Shown here: positions 8,729-17,075 of the stretch, piece by piece
Numbering within the stretch: the stretch's first letter is position 1
Layout of the letters: every line of letters begins with the position of its first letter
From: JBBAEA01 sp041656175
GTDB lineage: Bacteria; Myxococcota_A; Bradymonadia; UBA4248
Assembly: GCA_041656175.1 (NCBI GenBank)
Contig: JBBAEA010000044.1
Coordinates: forward strand, 1-23,688
Reading direction: 5' to 3'
Length of the DNA stretch: 23,688 bases
Notes under the pieces: model-generated
Databases searched by the model: none
The model's input: only the letters and a program-made list of their open reading frames with translations
Told to the model about the DNA's origin: nothing
Program-made: the position numbers and the translations under genes

Positions 8729-9424
8729 TTACTCCATCGCCTTGTATCTACGCCATGTATCTACCTTTCCGTCTCCCGTAGTATCCTCGCCGACCTGCAC
8801 GATCTGGCCCTCTTCGTCGTAGATTTCCCACTCGTCGATGATGCCGTCGGCATTATTGTCTTTTTCTACGCGCGTTAGGACGCCATGTCGGAAGCTCTTG
8901 ATAATATTGGGTTTTCTGTGCGATGCATCTCCCATCGTTTCGCTATCCTCTCGGTTTGCGTCGATGGTATAGGCTTCACTGCGCATGATCTGCCCTTGGT
9001 TGTAGTACAAGACGCGGTCGACGTTTCCCGTAAAGCTGGTGTCTAGCTCTTCTTTGATCAGGTTTTCGTTTGCGTTGTAATACATCCACATATCGACCTT
9101 GCCATCGAAGTTGCTATCGACTTCTTTTCTAATCAGTAGTAGCTTTGGCGTCTCAACATCAATAAGTTCTTTTTCGTAAGCGTAGATCTTCCACATATCA
9201 ATAATTCTATCATTGTTGATATCGAAGGGTTTAACGATCATTGCTTCATTATCGTAACGCTTACTAGGGCCAGGATTTTGATAACCTCGGCTCGCCGTTT
9301 TCGCCTGGTTTTCGGCTTCGTTTTTTTGTGATGCACACGAGCATGCAAGCAACGCAAAGAGTAGGTGGTATAATATGACTTTGTACAAGCTAAATCTCCC
9401 GCTAAACAGCTGAACTTTAGGCAT
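8729..9424 (-). CDS. Lipoprotein with calcium-loop-like aspartate repeats
   Basis: The likely protein is 231 aa, starting at the ATG at 9424; a longer frame needs a TTG at 9469 and would bury the signal peptide. The N-terminus is a lipoprotein signal with a hydrophobic stretch ending LLACSC (Cys28 probable lipidation site). After a polar linker come four or five copies of a unit built on D-x-N/T-x-D-G-x-I/V-D-x-W-x-x-Y, for example DSNFDGKVDMW, DNNADGIIDEW and DTTGDGKVDTW. These resemble EF-hand-like calcium loops spaced by beta-hairpin Tyr/Trp residues; calcium binding is inferred. Such proteins are frequent in Myxococcota/Bradymonadota, usually of unknown role. It is divergent from the DUF4080 gene, with about 76 nt between starts. 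Confidence 0.82.
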   Translation of the reverse strand: MPKVQLFSGRFSLYKVILYHLLFALLACSCASQKNEAENQAKTASRGYQNPGPSKRYDNEAMIVKPFDINNDRIIDMWKIYAYEKELIDVETPKLLLIRKEVDSNFDGKVDMWMYYNANENLIKEELDTSFTGNVDRVLYYNQGQIMRSEAYTIDANREDSETMGDASHRKPNIIKSFRHGVLTRVEKDNNADGIIDEWEIYDEEGQIVQVGEDTTGDGKVDTWRRYKAME

Positions 9425-9500
9425 AAAATTTGTTATACCTGAATGCCAAGGGCGCTGCAGCCCACTCAACGATTGTTATGAGCTAGCCACAGTTTGTCAA

Positions 9501-11057
9501 ATGTCAGAAATACTCCTACTTGCCTGTAACGCGCGATACTCTCATGCGGCGCTATCGCTGAAGTGCCTACGCGCGAATTTACGCGAGCATCGCCAAAACT
9601 CTCATATCATTGAATTCACGCTACAAAACGATGTGATGGAGGCGGTTTACTCGGTTTTAGATCTTAAACCACGTATTGTAGCCTTATCGGTTTATATATG
9701 GAACGTGGATTTTTTTCGACAATTTGTGGAGACCATTAAAGCAGTAGCGCCAGAAATTTTGCTTGTCGTGGGCGGCCCCGAAATAGCGGAATACCATGAA
9801 AATGCTGAAGATAATCTATATAAATTACCCGATTGCCTGATTATTGGCGAAGGTGAAGGGGAGTTTTACGAATTTTGCACAAAAGCTTTGGCTAAAGAGC
9901 CGTTTGAGCGCATAGTTCACTCGAAGGCTGTAGATTTTAGCAAAATAGAGCTACCCTATGATGAATATAGTGATGAAGAGCTAAAAAAGCGTATATTGTA
10001 CGTCGAAAGTTCACGTGGCTGCCCTTACCGCTGTAGTTTTTGCTTATCGGCCAACGATAAAAATATGCGCTATGTGGATTTGGATCGTTTTTTGGCTGCG
10101 CTAGAGAAACTCTACTCGCGCGGCGCACGTCAATTTAAGTTTTTAGATCGTTCATTAAACGCTGATTTACAGCGCGCTTTAGCGATTTTAGATTTTTTTG
10201 ACAAAAAGCAAGATCCGAGTCTAGCACTACACTTCGAGATGGTACCCCAACATATCCCCGATAGCCTGTTCAACGCCCTCACTCGCTTTCCCGCAGCTTG
10301 CATACAGATCGAGTTTGGTGTGCAAAGCCTTAATCCCGAGGTATCAAGGCTGATCCATCGCCCTTTAAACAAAGAATTGCTTTTGTCTAACCTTTCGCGA
10401 CTTCGCGAAAACTCCGCCTGTCATATACACGCGGATCTTATCGCGGGGCTTCCCGCAGAGGATCTGCAAAGCTTCGCGTCGGGCTTTGATACCTTGTACA
10501 AAAGCGGAGTACAGGAAATCCAACTCGGAATCCTCAAGCGACTCAAAGGTTCTCCTTTAGCTAAGCAGGCCGATGCTTTTGGCTTAATTTTTTCGCAAAA
10601 AAGCCCTTACGAAATTTTGCAAACACCGCATATTTCCTTCCAAGATATGCAGCGAATTTCGCGTATGTCGCGGTATTGGGATAAGCTCGTTAACAGCGGT
10701 AACTTCGTACAAAGCGCGAAGTTGATTTGCGAAAACGGCACAGACTCTAATGTTTTTCACAATTTTATGCGCTTTAGCGATTATGTTTTTGCCATCACTG
10801 CGACATCGCAAGCCATCGCGCTTACACGTTGGGTAGAGTTGATCTTTCGTTACTTATGCGAGATCTTGTGCATGGATGCAGAGGCGATTGCTCTTGTCAT
10901 TCTTAAGGACTACCTAAGGGCGCGAAAGGAGGACATACCTAAGATCTTGCGACCACATATTCCCAAGGATTTAAAATTGTCATCCTTGATTATTCGCAAG
11001 CCCTCAAAAAAAGGGCGAGAACGGCAGCAAAAGCATAAAGCTAGTACTACAGAGTAG
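9501..11057 (+). CDS. B12-binding radical SAM protein, DUF4080 type
   Basis: A 518-aa protein. The N-terminal ~130 residues look like a cobalamin-binding Rossmann domain (Leu/Val-rich strands, a VGGPE motif near residue 93 and GEGEGEF near 116). The radical SAM core has the 4Fe-4S motif C174-P-Y-R-C178-S-F-C181, followed by a TIM-barrel-like region to about 400. The C-terminal ~120 residues fit the DUF4080 extension, which ends in a basic Lys/Arg-rich tail. Family members are predicted methyltransferase or rearrangement enzymes using cobalamin and SAM, but the substrate is not established. The ATG at 9501 has only a weak upstream ribosome binding site. It is not obviously in an operon; a palindromic repeat follows. 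Confidence 0.85.
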   Translation: MSEILLLACNARYSHAALSLKCLRANLREHRQNSHIIEFTLQNDVMEAVYSVLDLKPRIVALSVYIWNVDFFRQFVETIKAVAPEILLVVGGPEIAEYHENAEDNLYKLPDCLIIGEGEGEFYEFCTKALAKEPFERIVHSKAVDFSKIELPYDEYSDEELKKRILYVESSRGCPYRCSFCLSANDKNMRYVDLDRFLAALEKLYSRGARQFKFLDRSLNADLQRALAILDFFDKKQDPSLALHFEMVPQHIPDSLFNALTRFPAACIQIEFGVQSLNPEVSRLIHRPLNKELLLSNLSRLRENSACHIHADLIAGLPAEDLQSFASGFDTLYKSGVQEIQLGILKRLKGSPLAKQADAFGLIFSQKSPYEILQTPHISFQDMQRISRMSRYWDKLVNSGNFVQSAKLICENGTDSNVFHNFMRFSDYVFAITATSQAIALTRWVELIFRYLCEILCMDAEAIALVILKDYLRARKEDIPKILRPHIPKDLKLSSLIIRKPSKKGRERQQKHKASTTE

Positions 11058-11156
11058 GGCAAGCCTGCGAGGTATCGTGCCTACGGGTGTTGTTTAGCAT
11101 CGAGGTAGGGGCGTTACGATAGGGCAAGCGCAAACCTTTATTAAACCAAAAACTGG

Positions 11157-11246
11157 ACGGGGCGTCGCGGGGTGTCCCCGCGGAGGGGGTAGTGGCAAAC
11201 CCGCGCAAAGCGTGGGGTTGACACGTAGGGGGAAACTTCCCCCACC
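11157..11246. repeat. Palindromic repeat, family D copy 1
   Basis: A cluster of hairpins: GCGGGGTGTCCCCGC, then CCCGCGC-AAA-GCGTGGG, then GTAGGGGGAAACTTCCCCCAC. The block AGGGGGTAGTGGCAAACCCG and the following GGGTTGACACGTAGGGGG recur in inverted orientation at 16703-16796. The first hairpin has a different sequence in the two copies but keeps its palindrome. It lies in the 354-bp gap between the radical SAM and NAD kinase genes; the rest of that gap (11058-11156 and 11247-11411) shows no gene and no clear promoter. Confidence 0.8.
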
Positions 11247-11411
11247 AAAATAAATCGTATCAATATCGCATTGATCAGAGTATTTTTACGCCTAAATAAG
11301 ATCTTTAAGCCATAAGCCTTAACTCGTTAAATTAGCATCCTCATAAGGCCAAGCCTGTAGTACGAGCGGCGCGCGGACAGCAGCAGCGCTTGCAAACTAG
11401 GAACTAAAAGC

Positions 11412-12305
11412 ATGATACAATCACAGTTTCCAGAGAACCCAAGTGCAAGTACCGCGTTGGCACAGATGTTGCGCATGGTAAAACGTCCCTTTATTCCGCG
11501 ATATCGCCGTGTGGCACTGCTGCACCGAGCGGAACACAAAATGACAGTGCGAGATCTCGAACAGGTGCAACAAATCCATGACGATTTTAGAGCCCGTGGC
11601 TACGAGTTGCTTCGCGCTAGCGTGGATGATGTAATGGCGGAGCCGCCGCAGTGCGATCTTTGCGTAAGCGCGGGCGGAGACGGAACAGTATTGAGAGCCG
11701 CGCAGTGGCTAAGGGACACGCCCATTTGTGGTGTCAACATTGCCCCCAAAAATAGCGTCGGTTTTTTGTGCTCCGTGCGAATGGATGAATGGACCCATTT
11801 TTTATCTATTTTTGATGCTAAGGGCTTAAGTTTACGCGCTCTACAGCGCATGCAATGTGTTGTTGATGGGGAAAAAATAGAACATGTCGTTTTAAACGAG
11901 TGCTTGTTTGCGGATTCGAGCCCAGCGTGTGCGAGCAAGTACAAACTTTTTTACAAAGGGCATGAAGAAGTGCAAAGTTCAAGCGGGGTCTGGGTTTCGA
12001 CCGCAACAGGCTCTAGCGGCGCCCTTTTTTCGGGCGGTGGAGAGCGTATGCCAGCACTCGATGGGCGCTTACAATTTAGAGTCCGCGAAGCTTTTGGTTT
12101 ACGACGCGGTGAATACCGCCATTTAGGGGGGTACATCGAAGAGGGGCTAGCGTTGAAACTAGAGCCGTTAAAAGACGGAATGAAGCTGTTTTTTGATGGT
12201 GGTATCGCGGAGCAAGCTATTGCAAGAAAAAGCCAGATCGAGTTTGTTGTGTCTGCGTGGCCTCTGTGGCAGCTTATCTTTGACGAAAACATAAGAAACG
12301 CATAA
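11412..12305 (+). CDS. nadK: NAD kinase
   Basis: A 297-aa cytoplasmic enzyme that phosphorylates NAD to NADP using ATP or polyphosphate; the E. coli enzyme is 292 aa. The hallmark GGDGTVLRAA lies at residues 88-97, with the catalytic Asp at 90. The conserved NE pair appears in VLNECLF, and the substrate-loop motif appears as STATGSSGALFSGGG, where the family usually has STPTGSTAY followed by SAGGP, so this loop is somewhat divergent. About 25 extra residues precede the usual N-terminus (residues 1-30, Ser/Ala-rich). The ATG at 11412 is preceded by AGGAAC. It is followed by a relic of the MITE-like family and then the clpB-like gene. Confidence 0.92.
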   Translation: MIQSQFPENPSASTALAQMLRMVKRPFIPRYRRVALLHRAEHKMTVRDLEQVQQIHDDFRARGYELLRASVDDVMAEPPQCDLCVSAGGDGTVLRAAQWLRDTPICGVNIAPKNSVGFLCSVRMDEWTHFLSIFDAKGLSLRALQRMQCVVDGEKIEHVVLNECLFADSSPACASKYKLFYKGHEEVQSSSGVWVSTATGSSGALFSGGGERMPALDGRLQFRVREAFGLRRGEYRHLGGYIEEGLALKLEPLKDGMKLFFDGGIAEQAIARKSQIEFVVSAWPLWQLIFDENIRNA

Positions 12306-12309
12306 AATT

Positions 12310-12402
12310 GAGACCTTTGCACGAATCAAATCGTGAATTTAATTTCATGAAATGCGACAATTTTTAATTAAAACGAGAGCTTTTGTGGAGAAGTAAGAGC
12401 AT
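12310..12402 (+). repeat. Diverged one-ended relic of the MITE-like family
   Basis: GAGACCTTTGCACGA at 12310-12324 matches the terminal repeat GAGATCTTTGCACGG at 8381. The next ~75 bases align with 8396-8475 despite many changes (shared blocks around GTGAAT-TAATTT, TTTTTAA-AAAA and GAGA-TTTTGT-GAGAA). No right-hand terminus follows. It occupies most of the 145-bp gap upstream of the clpB-like gene and may contribute that gene's leader or promoter; this is inference. Confidence 0.55.
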
Positions 12403-12450
12403 GGTTTGCAAGAATATAAACAATTTTACTCTACAATTAGTACATAACTA

Positions 12451-15165
12451 GTGGGAAACACGATGATTTTAGACACACAGATGAGTAGTTCCATGCGTGC
12501 CGCCATTGCGGACGCACAAGCTTTAGCGCATAAGCAAAATCAAGACAGCGTAGATATCGAACACGTGATCTTGGCAATCTTGGTACAAGAAGGCGTTATT
12601 TTACGTATATTGCGTGAACTTGGGCTAGATGTGAACTACCTTATCACGCGTTTGGAGCGCGAGTGTGCGCGCTACCCCAAAAACTTTTCCCAACGCGCTC
12701 CTTACCCCTCGTTGCGACTTGAGCAAGCTTTGCAATTCGCACTCGACTCCGTCATCACAACAGCGACACCGTGGGTTCAAACAGACGATTTTTTATCCGC
12801 TGTCGTCCGCATACCCAGTGGTGCAGCGGCGCTTATGCTGCGTTCGATGAATCTTAGCCCTGACGTTATTCACAGCACCTCGCAACGCGTAAAGGGGCAA
12901 GCAGAGCCACAAAATTTCGCGGGTTCAGCCCTTAACTCGACGATTTCTACACCGACGCGTACGCAGCAGACATCACAGCCAAACCTTGCCCCTGCTACAG
13001 CAGCGTTAAGTGGTGCCGGCAACGTCGCCCCTGGATGGCGTCCTGCGCAAGGCGAGCTTAAGGAGCTCAATACTTATGCGACGGATTTGACGCGTTTGGC
13101 CGGCGCTGGGAAGCTGCGCCCACTCATCGGACGTGAAGTCGAGATGCGACGCGTCATCCAAACGCTGATGCGAAAAAATAAGAACAACCCCATACTCATC
13201 GGCGAGCCTGGTGTCGGGCGTCAAACCTTAGTGTACGGCTTAGCACAGCGCATCGTGCGCGGCGATGTGCCGGATCGCCTCAAGCACCACGCTATCTATG
13301 CTCTCGACATCGCGTCGCTCATGAGCGGAGCAAGTTACCGCGGGGCACTTGAGGAGCGATTGCGCGGCATACTGCGCGACGTCGCCTCGACGCAGGGGCG
13401 CATTATTTTGTTTATCCCCGATATCCACATGATTAAAGCAAGTTCCGGAAGCGACATCGCCTCTGCCATCAAACCCGCGCTCGCGAGCGGGGAACTATGT
13501 TGCTTGGGAACCACCACGGGCGTAGAATACCGCAAAAGCATAGGTAATGACAGCGGCTTATCGCGTTTGTTCACCCAGATCGAGATGGAGGAGCCCAACA
13601 CGGAGCAGGCTTTAACGATTTTGCGCGGCGTGGAATCCTTCTACGAGCTGCACCACGGGGTGCAAATCGACGATGATGCGCTACAAGCCGCCGTTATACA
13701 GTCCAAGCGCTACATTAGCGATCGCTTTTTGCCCGACAAAGCTATCGATCTTATCGACGAGGCAGCTGGAAAACTGCGCATGGAAATGGACTCGCTGCCC
13801 GAGGAAGCCCAGCGCGCACAACAACGCCTAGGGCTCATCAACCTTGAGCTACGCGGTATTCAAAAGGATCTCTCAGAGAAGGCCGAGAAGAAGCGGCGAG
13901 AGCTCAACGAAGAGATGGCGCAGTGCCAAGAGGAGCTCAAGCGCTACAAAAACCAGTGGCAGGAGGAGAAGGCCGCTATCAGCGAACTCACCGCTATCAA
14001 GGCCGCTATCGCGCGCGCTAAAGAAGAAATCGAGCAATTCGAACAGGCGGGAAATTTGGATGCCGCCAACAACATCAAATACGGAAAACTGCTTGACCTC
14101 AACGACAAGCACCAATTACAAGAAAACAAGCTCGCTGGAACACGCCATCTGCACAAACAATCGGTGGACGCCAACCTCATCGCCGAAGTCGTCGCTTCGT
14201 GGACTGGCATTCCCGTTGCCAAAATGATGGAAGATGAGCGTGAGAAGCTTTTGCGCATTGAAGAGAACTTGGAGCGCCGCGTTATCGGGCAGTCCCACGC
14301 AGTGAAACAAATCGCCTCGGCAGTTCGCCGCTCCCGCACGGGTCTGCAAGATCCCAATCGCCCCATCGGCAGCTTTATCTTTCTTGGGCCTTCGGGCGTT
14401 GGTAAAACCGAGCTTGGCAAGGCACTGGCCGAGTTTTTATTCGATGATGAAAACGCTATCGTCCGCATTGACATGAGCGAGTACATGGAAGCGCATGCAT
14501 CAGCCAAACTTATCGGTGCTCCCCCAGGCTACGTCGGACACGAAGATGGAGGCGTCCTAACCGATGCAGTGCTTGAGCGCCCTTACTCCGTTGTACTTTT
14601 TGACGAAGTCGAAAAAGCACACCCCGACACCTTCAACGTGCTACTTCAGTTGCTCGACGACGGACGTTTAACCGATTCGCGTGGGCGTACCGTCGACTTC
14701 AAAAACACCATCGTCATCATGACTAGCAACCTTGGCAGTCGCTATATTTTGGAGCACATCCGAACGAATCCCGCGCTTATGCAAGAAAAAGTCATGGGAG
14801 CGCTTGAAGCACACTTCCGACCCGAATTCCTCGGTCGGATCGACGCCAAAATCATCTTTAACGCCCTATCGCGTGATGACATCGAAAAAATCCTCCATCT
14901 CCAAATGCGCCGAATCCACAAGCTACTCGCCCTTCGCGAACTCAAACTCCATCTCGACGATCTAGCCGTCAAATTCCTTGTACAAGAAGGCTATGTTCCC
15001 GAATTTGGCGCGCGCCCTATCAAAAAAGCCATCATTGATTACATCCAAGAGCCACTATCTATGCTTTTACTCGAGAAGAACTACCCACCCAACACCGAGT
15101 TACGTGCAAGCTACATCACGGGTGAAAAACAACTATCATTTAGTGTTTCTGAAGGCGATGCATAG
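12451..15165 (+). CDS. ClpB-like AAA+ disaggregase with a degenerate first ATPase domain
   Basis: Up to 904 aa from GTG at 12451 (numbering used here); ATG at 12463, preceded by GGGAA, is at least as likely. Order: Clp N domain (about 14-150), a Ser/Thr/Ala-rich linker (about 150-205), NBD1 (about 210-420), a long ClpB-type coiled-coil M domain (about 430-555), NBD2 (about 600-810) and a C-terminal D2-small domain. NBD1 Walker A is GEPGVGRQT (251-259; normal GEPGVGKT), Walker B is LFIPDIH (320-326; normal LFIDEIH), and the paired arginines read SRLF (371-374; normal RRF), so ATP hydrolysis there is probably lost. Pore-loop YRG is kept. NBD2 has intact GPSGVGKT (646-653), VVLFDE (714-719), pore loop GYVG and GAR sensor 2. 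The M domain argues for ClpB rather than ClpA or ClpV. No protease or T6SS gene is nearby. Confidence 0.88.
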   Translation: MGNTMILDTQMSSSMRAAIADAQALAHKQNQDSVDIEHVILAILVQEGVILRILRELGLDVNYLITRLERECARYPKNFSQRAPYPSLRLEQALQFALDSVITTATPWVQTDDFLSAVVRIPSGAAALMLRSMNLSPDVIHSTSQRVKGQAEPQNFAGSALNSTISTPTRTQQTSQPNLAPATAALSGAGNVAPGWRPAQGELKELNTYATDLTRLAGAGKLRPLIGREVEMRRVIQTLMRKNKNNPILIGEPGVGRQTLVYGLAQRIVRGDVPDRLKHHAIYALDIASLMSGASYRGALEERLRGILRDVASTQGRIILFIPDIHMIKASSGSDIASAIKPALASGELCCLGTTTGVEYRKSIGNDSGLSRLFTQIEMEEPNTEQALTILRGVESFYELHHGVQIDDDALQAAVIQSKRYISDRFLPDKAIDLIDEAAGKLRMEMDSLPEEAQRAQQRLGLINLELRGIQKDLSEKAEKKRRELNEEMAQCQEELKRYKNQWQEEKAAISELTAIKAAIARAKEEIEQFEQAGNLDAANNIKYGKLLDLNDKHQLQENKLAGTRHLHKQSVDANLIAEVVASWTGIPVAKMMEDEREKLLRIEENLERRVIGQSHAVKQIASAVRRSRTGLQDPNRPIGSFIFLGPSGVGKTELGKALAEFLFDDENAIVRIDMSEYMEAHASAKLIGAPPGYVGHEDGGVLTDAVLERPYSVVLFDEVEKAHPDTFNVLLQLLDDGRLTDSRGRTVDFKNTIVIMTSNLGSRYILEHIRTNPALMQEKVMGALEAHFRPEFLGRIDAKIIFNALSRDDIEKILHLQMRRIHKLLALRELKLHLDDLAVKFLVQEGYVPEFGARPIKKAIIDYIQEPLSMLLLEKNYPPNTELRASYITGEKQLSFSVSEGDA

Positions 15166-15216
15166 GCGAGTTCTCGCGGCAGCTCTTCTTGATGACGACA
15201 AACGCGTCAGCGATAA

Positions 15217-15246
15217 GAGCGCGCCTATTATAGCGCGCTCGTTTTG
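15217..15246 (+). terminator. Rho-independent terminator after the clpB-like gene
   Basis: A perfect 8-bp stem GAGCGCGC (15217-15224) with GCGCGCTC (15233-15240), an 8-nt loop, then GTTTTG. It sits in the 83-bp gap between the convergent clpB-like and PhaR-like genes and could also slow transcription arriving from the other side. Confidence 0.7.
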
Positions 15247-15248
15247 AA

Positions 15249-15785
15249 CTAGTATCGAGCGTCGTCTGCCATTTCAAGAGCCTCGACGCGACGCCGAAGT
15301 TCGTGCAACTCTTCTTCCAAGCTATCTATGCGCTGCATCAGCAACAGCGCAACAAGTTTTTCTCCAGCGCTTCCGTCCATGTTACTACTCATTTGCAGCC
15401 GGCGCTCACTGGCGCTTAACGTTTCCTCCTCAACGCCTTTGATAGCTTCACCTTTTTTGGTGAGGCGACCCACCTGTTTCATAGCGCCATCGCGGATGTG
15501 TTGCACTGGTGTAGATAACCTGTGAATAAGAATTTCAGCCTGATCTTGTACTAGTTTGCGCAGCCCACCGCGTCCCTTTTTTTGCTGCGCAATGAGTACT
15601 TGGGCAAGCGTAATCTGGGTGAGATCCTCTTTAGTGCGGTTGTCGATAACTTGAATGTTCACTCCGCTATGCACTATTTCGCCGAGTTCAATCAGCGTAA
15701 TGTAGCGACTTTGGGAAGTATCGTACAATTTTCGATTGCTATATCTTTTGATGATCAAACAATCTTCAGTTTTGCCCTCACTCAT
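15249..15785 (-). CDS. phaR: PhaR-like polyhydroxyalkanoate synthesis regulator
   Basis: 178 aa from the ATG at 15785. A longer frame to 15869 would overlap ridA, and AAGGGCGAG lies just upstream of 15785. The N-terminal ~60 residues carry the PHB accumulation regulator DNA-binding domain: IIKRYSNRKLYDT, then RYITLIELGEI and IQVIDNRTKEDLT. In PHA producers this domain represses phasin genes and binds polymer granules. The C-terminal half is helical and ends in a coiled coil (SLEEELHELRRRVEALE). No PHA synthase or phasin gene is in the window, so a broader regulatory role is possible. It is the last gene of a three-gene minus-strand run with ridA (43-nt gap). Confidence 0.85.
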   Translation of the reverse strand: MSEGKTEDCLIIKRYSNRKLYDTSQSRYITLIELGEIVHSGVNIQVIDNRTKEDLTQITLAQVLIAQQKKGRGGLRKLVQDQAEILIHRLSTPVQHIRDGAMKQVGRLTKKGEAIKGVEEETLSASERRLQMSSNMDGSAGEKLVALLLMQRIDSLEEELHELRRRVEALEMADDARY

Positions 15786-15828
15786 GATCTCGCCCTTAGC
15801 TTTGGTAGCGTTGTAATAGATAGGGTGA

Positions 15829-16224
15829 TTACGGATTTTGCTCACTTGGGTAGGCGGCAATGGCCTCAATTTCGACCAAGGCGCGCTTGGGTAAGCGGCT
15901 CACTTCGACGCATGAACGCGCGGGCGCAGCATCTTTAAAACGTGTAGCGTAAATCTCGTTGACGCGAGAAAAATCATCCATATCCTTGAGGAAGATGGTA
16001 GTTTTAACGACGTGGCTAAAATCTAATCCCAGCGAACTCAAGACGGCCGCCATATTGTCAAGACTCTGCTCGCATTGCGCATCTAGCCCCTCGCGCAGAT
16101 TCCCGTTTGCGGGATCTATACCTAACGAACCAGAAATAAAAACAAAGTCATTAAATCGTACGGCCTGCGAATACGGGCCAATTGCTTTTGGTGCTTTGTC
16201 GGTGCTTACAATGATTTTTTCCAT
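15829..16224 (-). CDS. ridA: RidA family enamine/imine deaminase
   Basis: 131 aa, the usual length for the YjgF/YER057c/UK114 family, which hydrolyses reactive 2-aminoacrylate and related imines to 2-keto acids. The N-terminal APKAIGPYSQAV motif, the central FISGSLGIDP strand and the C-terminal PARSCVEVSRLPKRALVEIE motif are all present. The Arg in PARSCVEV corresponds to the substrate-binding Arg105 of E. coli RidA, so the protein is predicted to be active. GGGGT lies a few bases before the start. It follows the 117-aa gene by 21 nt and precedes the PhaR-like gene by 43 nt, so the three are probably co-transcribed. Confidence 0.93.
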   Translation of the reverse strand: MEKIIVSTDKAPKAIGPYSQAVRFNDFVFISGSLGIDPANGNLREGLDAQCEQSLDNMAAVLSSLGLDFSHVVKTTIFLKDMDDFSRVNEIYATRFKDAAPARSCVEVSRLPKRALVEIEAIAAYPSEQNP

Positions 16225-16245
16225 AACGACCCCAATGTTTCTTAG

Positions 16246-16599
16246 TTATGCTAACACAGCGTTACGCGAAGCCATGGTGTAGGCCTGCTCTTGAGCCCCT
16301 TCAGCCACGTCGCTTCGCTCTATTTGCCAATGCGCCGAAGTACTTTGCGCGGCAAGTAGCGGCTCAAAAATGTCCTTGTCGGCTAAACCAAAGTAAATTC
16401 CGATCTTTAATTCGCCTTGCTGCTCCTCCACAAAATACATGCCATAGGCGATCTCGTCGCGTAAAGCGCGTAGGAAGGGCAAAATCTCCTCATGCTTTGC
16501 AGTAAAAATATATTTCACGCTTCCGCCTGGGGCAACGTGCATCGCTGCGGTTTCTAGATTGATTGTCCTATCTAAAATACTAATTGTTTTAGCGCTCAT
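16246..16599 (-). CDS. Hypothetical protein, 117 aa
   Basis: I do not recognise this family. The protein is soluble-looking, mixed alpha/beta, without signal peptide or membrane segment. It has a helix around EEILPFLRALRDEIAYG (residues 37-53) and a beta-hairpin of alternating hydrophobics, MYFVEEQQGELKIGIYFGL (54-72). The coding status is well supported: a GGAG Shine-Dalgarno sits 6 nt before ATG 16599 and ridA starts 21 nt after its end. It is the first gene of the minus-strand run, so it may share regulation with ridA and the PhaR-like gene. Confidence 0.75.
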   Translation of the reverse strand: MSAKTISILDRTINLETAAMHVAPGGSVKYIFTAKHEEILPFLRALRDEIAYGMYFVEEQQGELKIGIYFGLADKDIFEPLLAAQSTSAHWQIERSDVAEGAQEQAYTMASRNAVLA

Positions 16600-16702
16600 T
16601 TGCTACTCCAAATATAATCGGTTTCTAAAAACGTCACTAAATCATAAGCGATGGCTCGCATTTAAGGAAATTCTCATTCCTTCGACGTTTATTTTTTCTT
16701 TT

Positions 16703-16796
16703 GTGGGGGAAGTGTCCCCCTACGTGTCAACCCCGCGCTGTGCGCGGGTTTGCCACTACCCCCTCAACGGGGGCTCAAGCCCCCGTAACGCCCCCC
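16703..16796. repeat. Palindromic repeat, family D copy 2 (inverted relative to copy 1)
   Basis: It contains GTGGGGGAAGTGTCCCCCTAC, CCCGCGC-TGT-GCGCGGG (16732-16748) and a hairpin of ACGGGGGCTTGAGCCCCCGT (minus strand). Read on the minus strand it aligns with 11159-11246. In the 11157 copy the last hairpin reads GCGGGGTGTCCCCGC, a different sequence that still folds. The GGGGGCTCAA-GCCCCC hairpin also resembles the opening hairpin of family A at 1757. Confidence 0.8.
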
Positions 16797-17075
16797 ACAG
16801 AGTTTATGCCGAGCTTCCTAAGTAAAAGCTGCTCTTATAATATGGCGCGTCCACCTCGCCCCGCTAAGGGCTATCGCCCATAAAAGACCGCTGTTCTACG
16901 TAACAGCTTGATTTTATTAAGTTTTTCTTAAACGTTCGCTGCTCTTTCCTTAGTTTACGCTCACTATTTTATGACTGTTTTTGCATAAATCAGAGCATTC
17001 CTAAGTAAAAAGCCTGGCTATGAGAATAGTGCCTTCGCTACACCACCAAGCGATGGTGTAGAGCAATATAAAGCC
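16797..17075. other. Gene-free stretch with short repeats
   Basis: No gene is visible. TTCCTAAGTAAAA occurs twice (about 16815 and 16988). An 8-bp hairpin CTACACCA/TGGTGTAG lies at about 17039-17062, downstream of the cyclophilin gene on the minus strand; it lacks a T-run, so termination there is uncertain. CCCCGCTAAGGG near 16860 reappears inverted at the right edge of the window. Confidence 0.4.

Noticed and set aside
8552..8878. Plus-strand open frame of 108 codons
   Set aside because: It runs through the three-hairpin module and G-tract hairpin of the MITE-like element, then antisense to the lipoprotein gene.
9425..9469. Longer N-terminus for the calcium-loop lipoprotein
   Set aside because: It needs a TTG start and displaces the lipoprotein signal from the N-terminus.
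12451..15165. ClpV of a type VI secretion system
   Set aside because: It has a long ClpB-type M domain, and no secretion genes are nearby.
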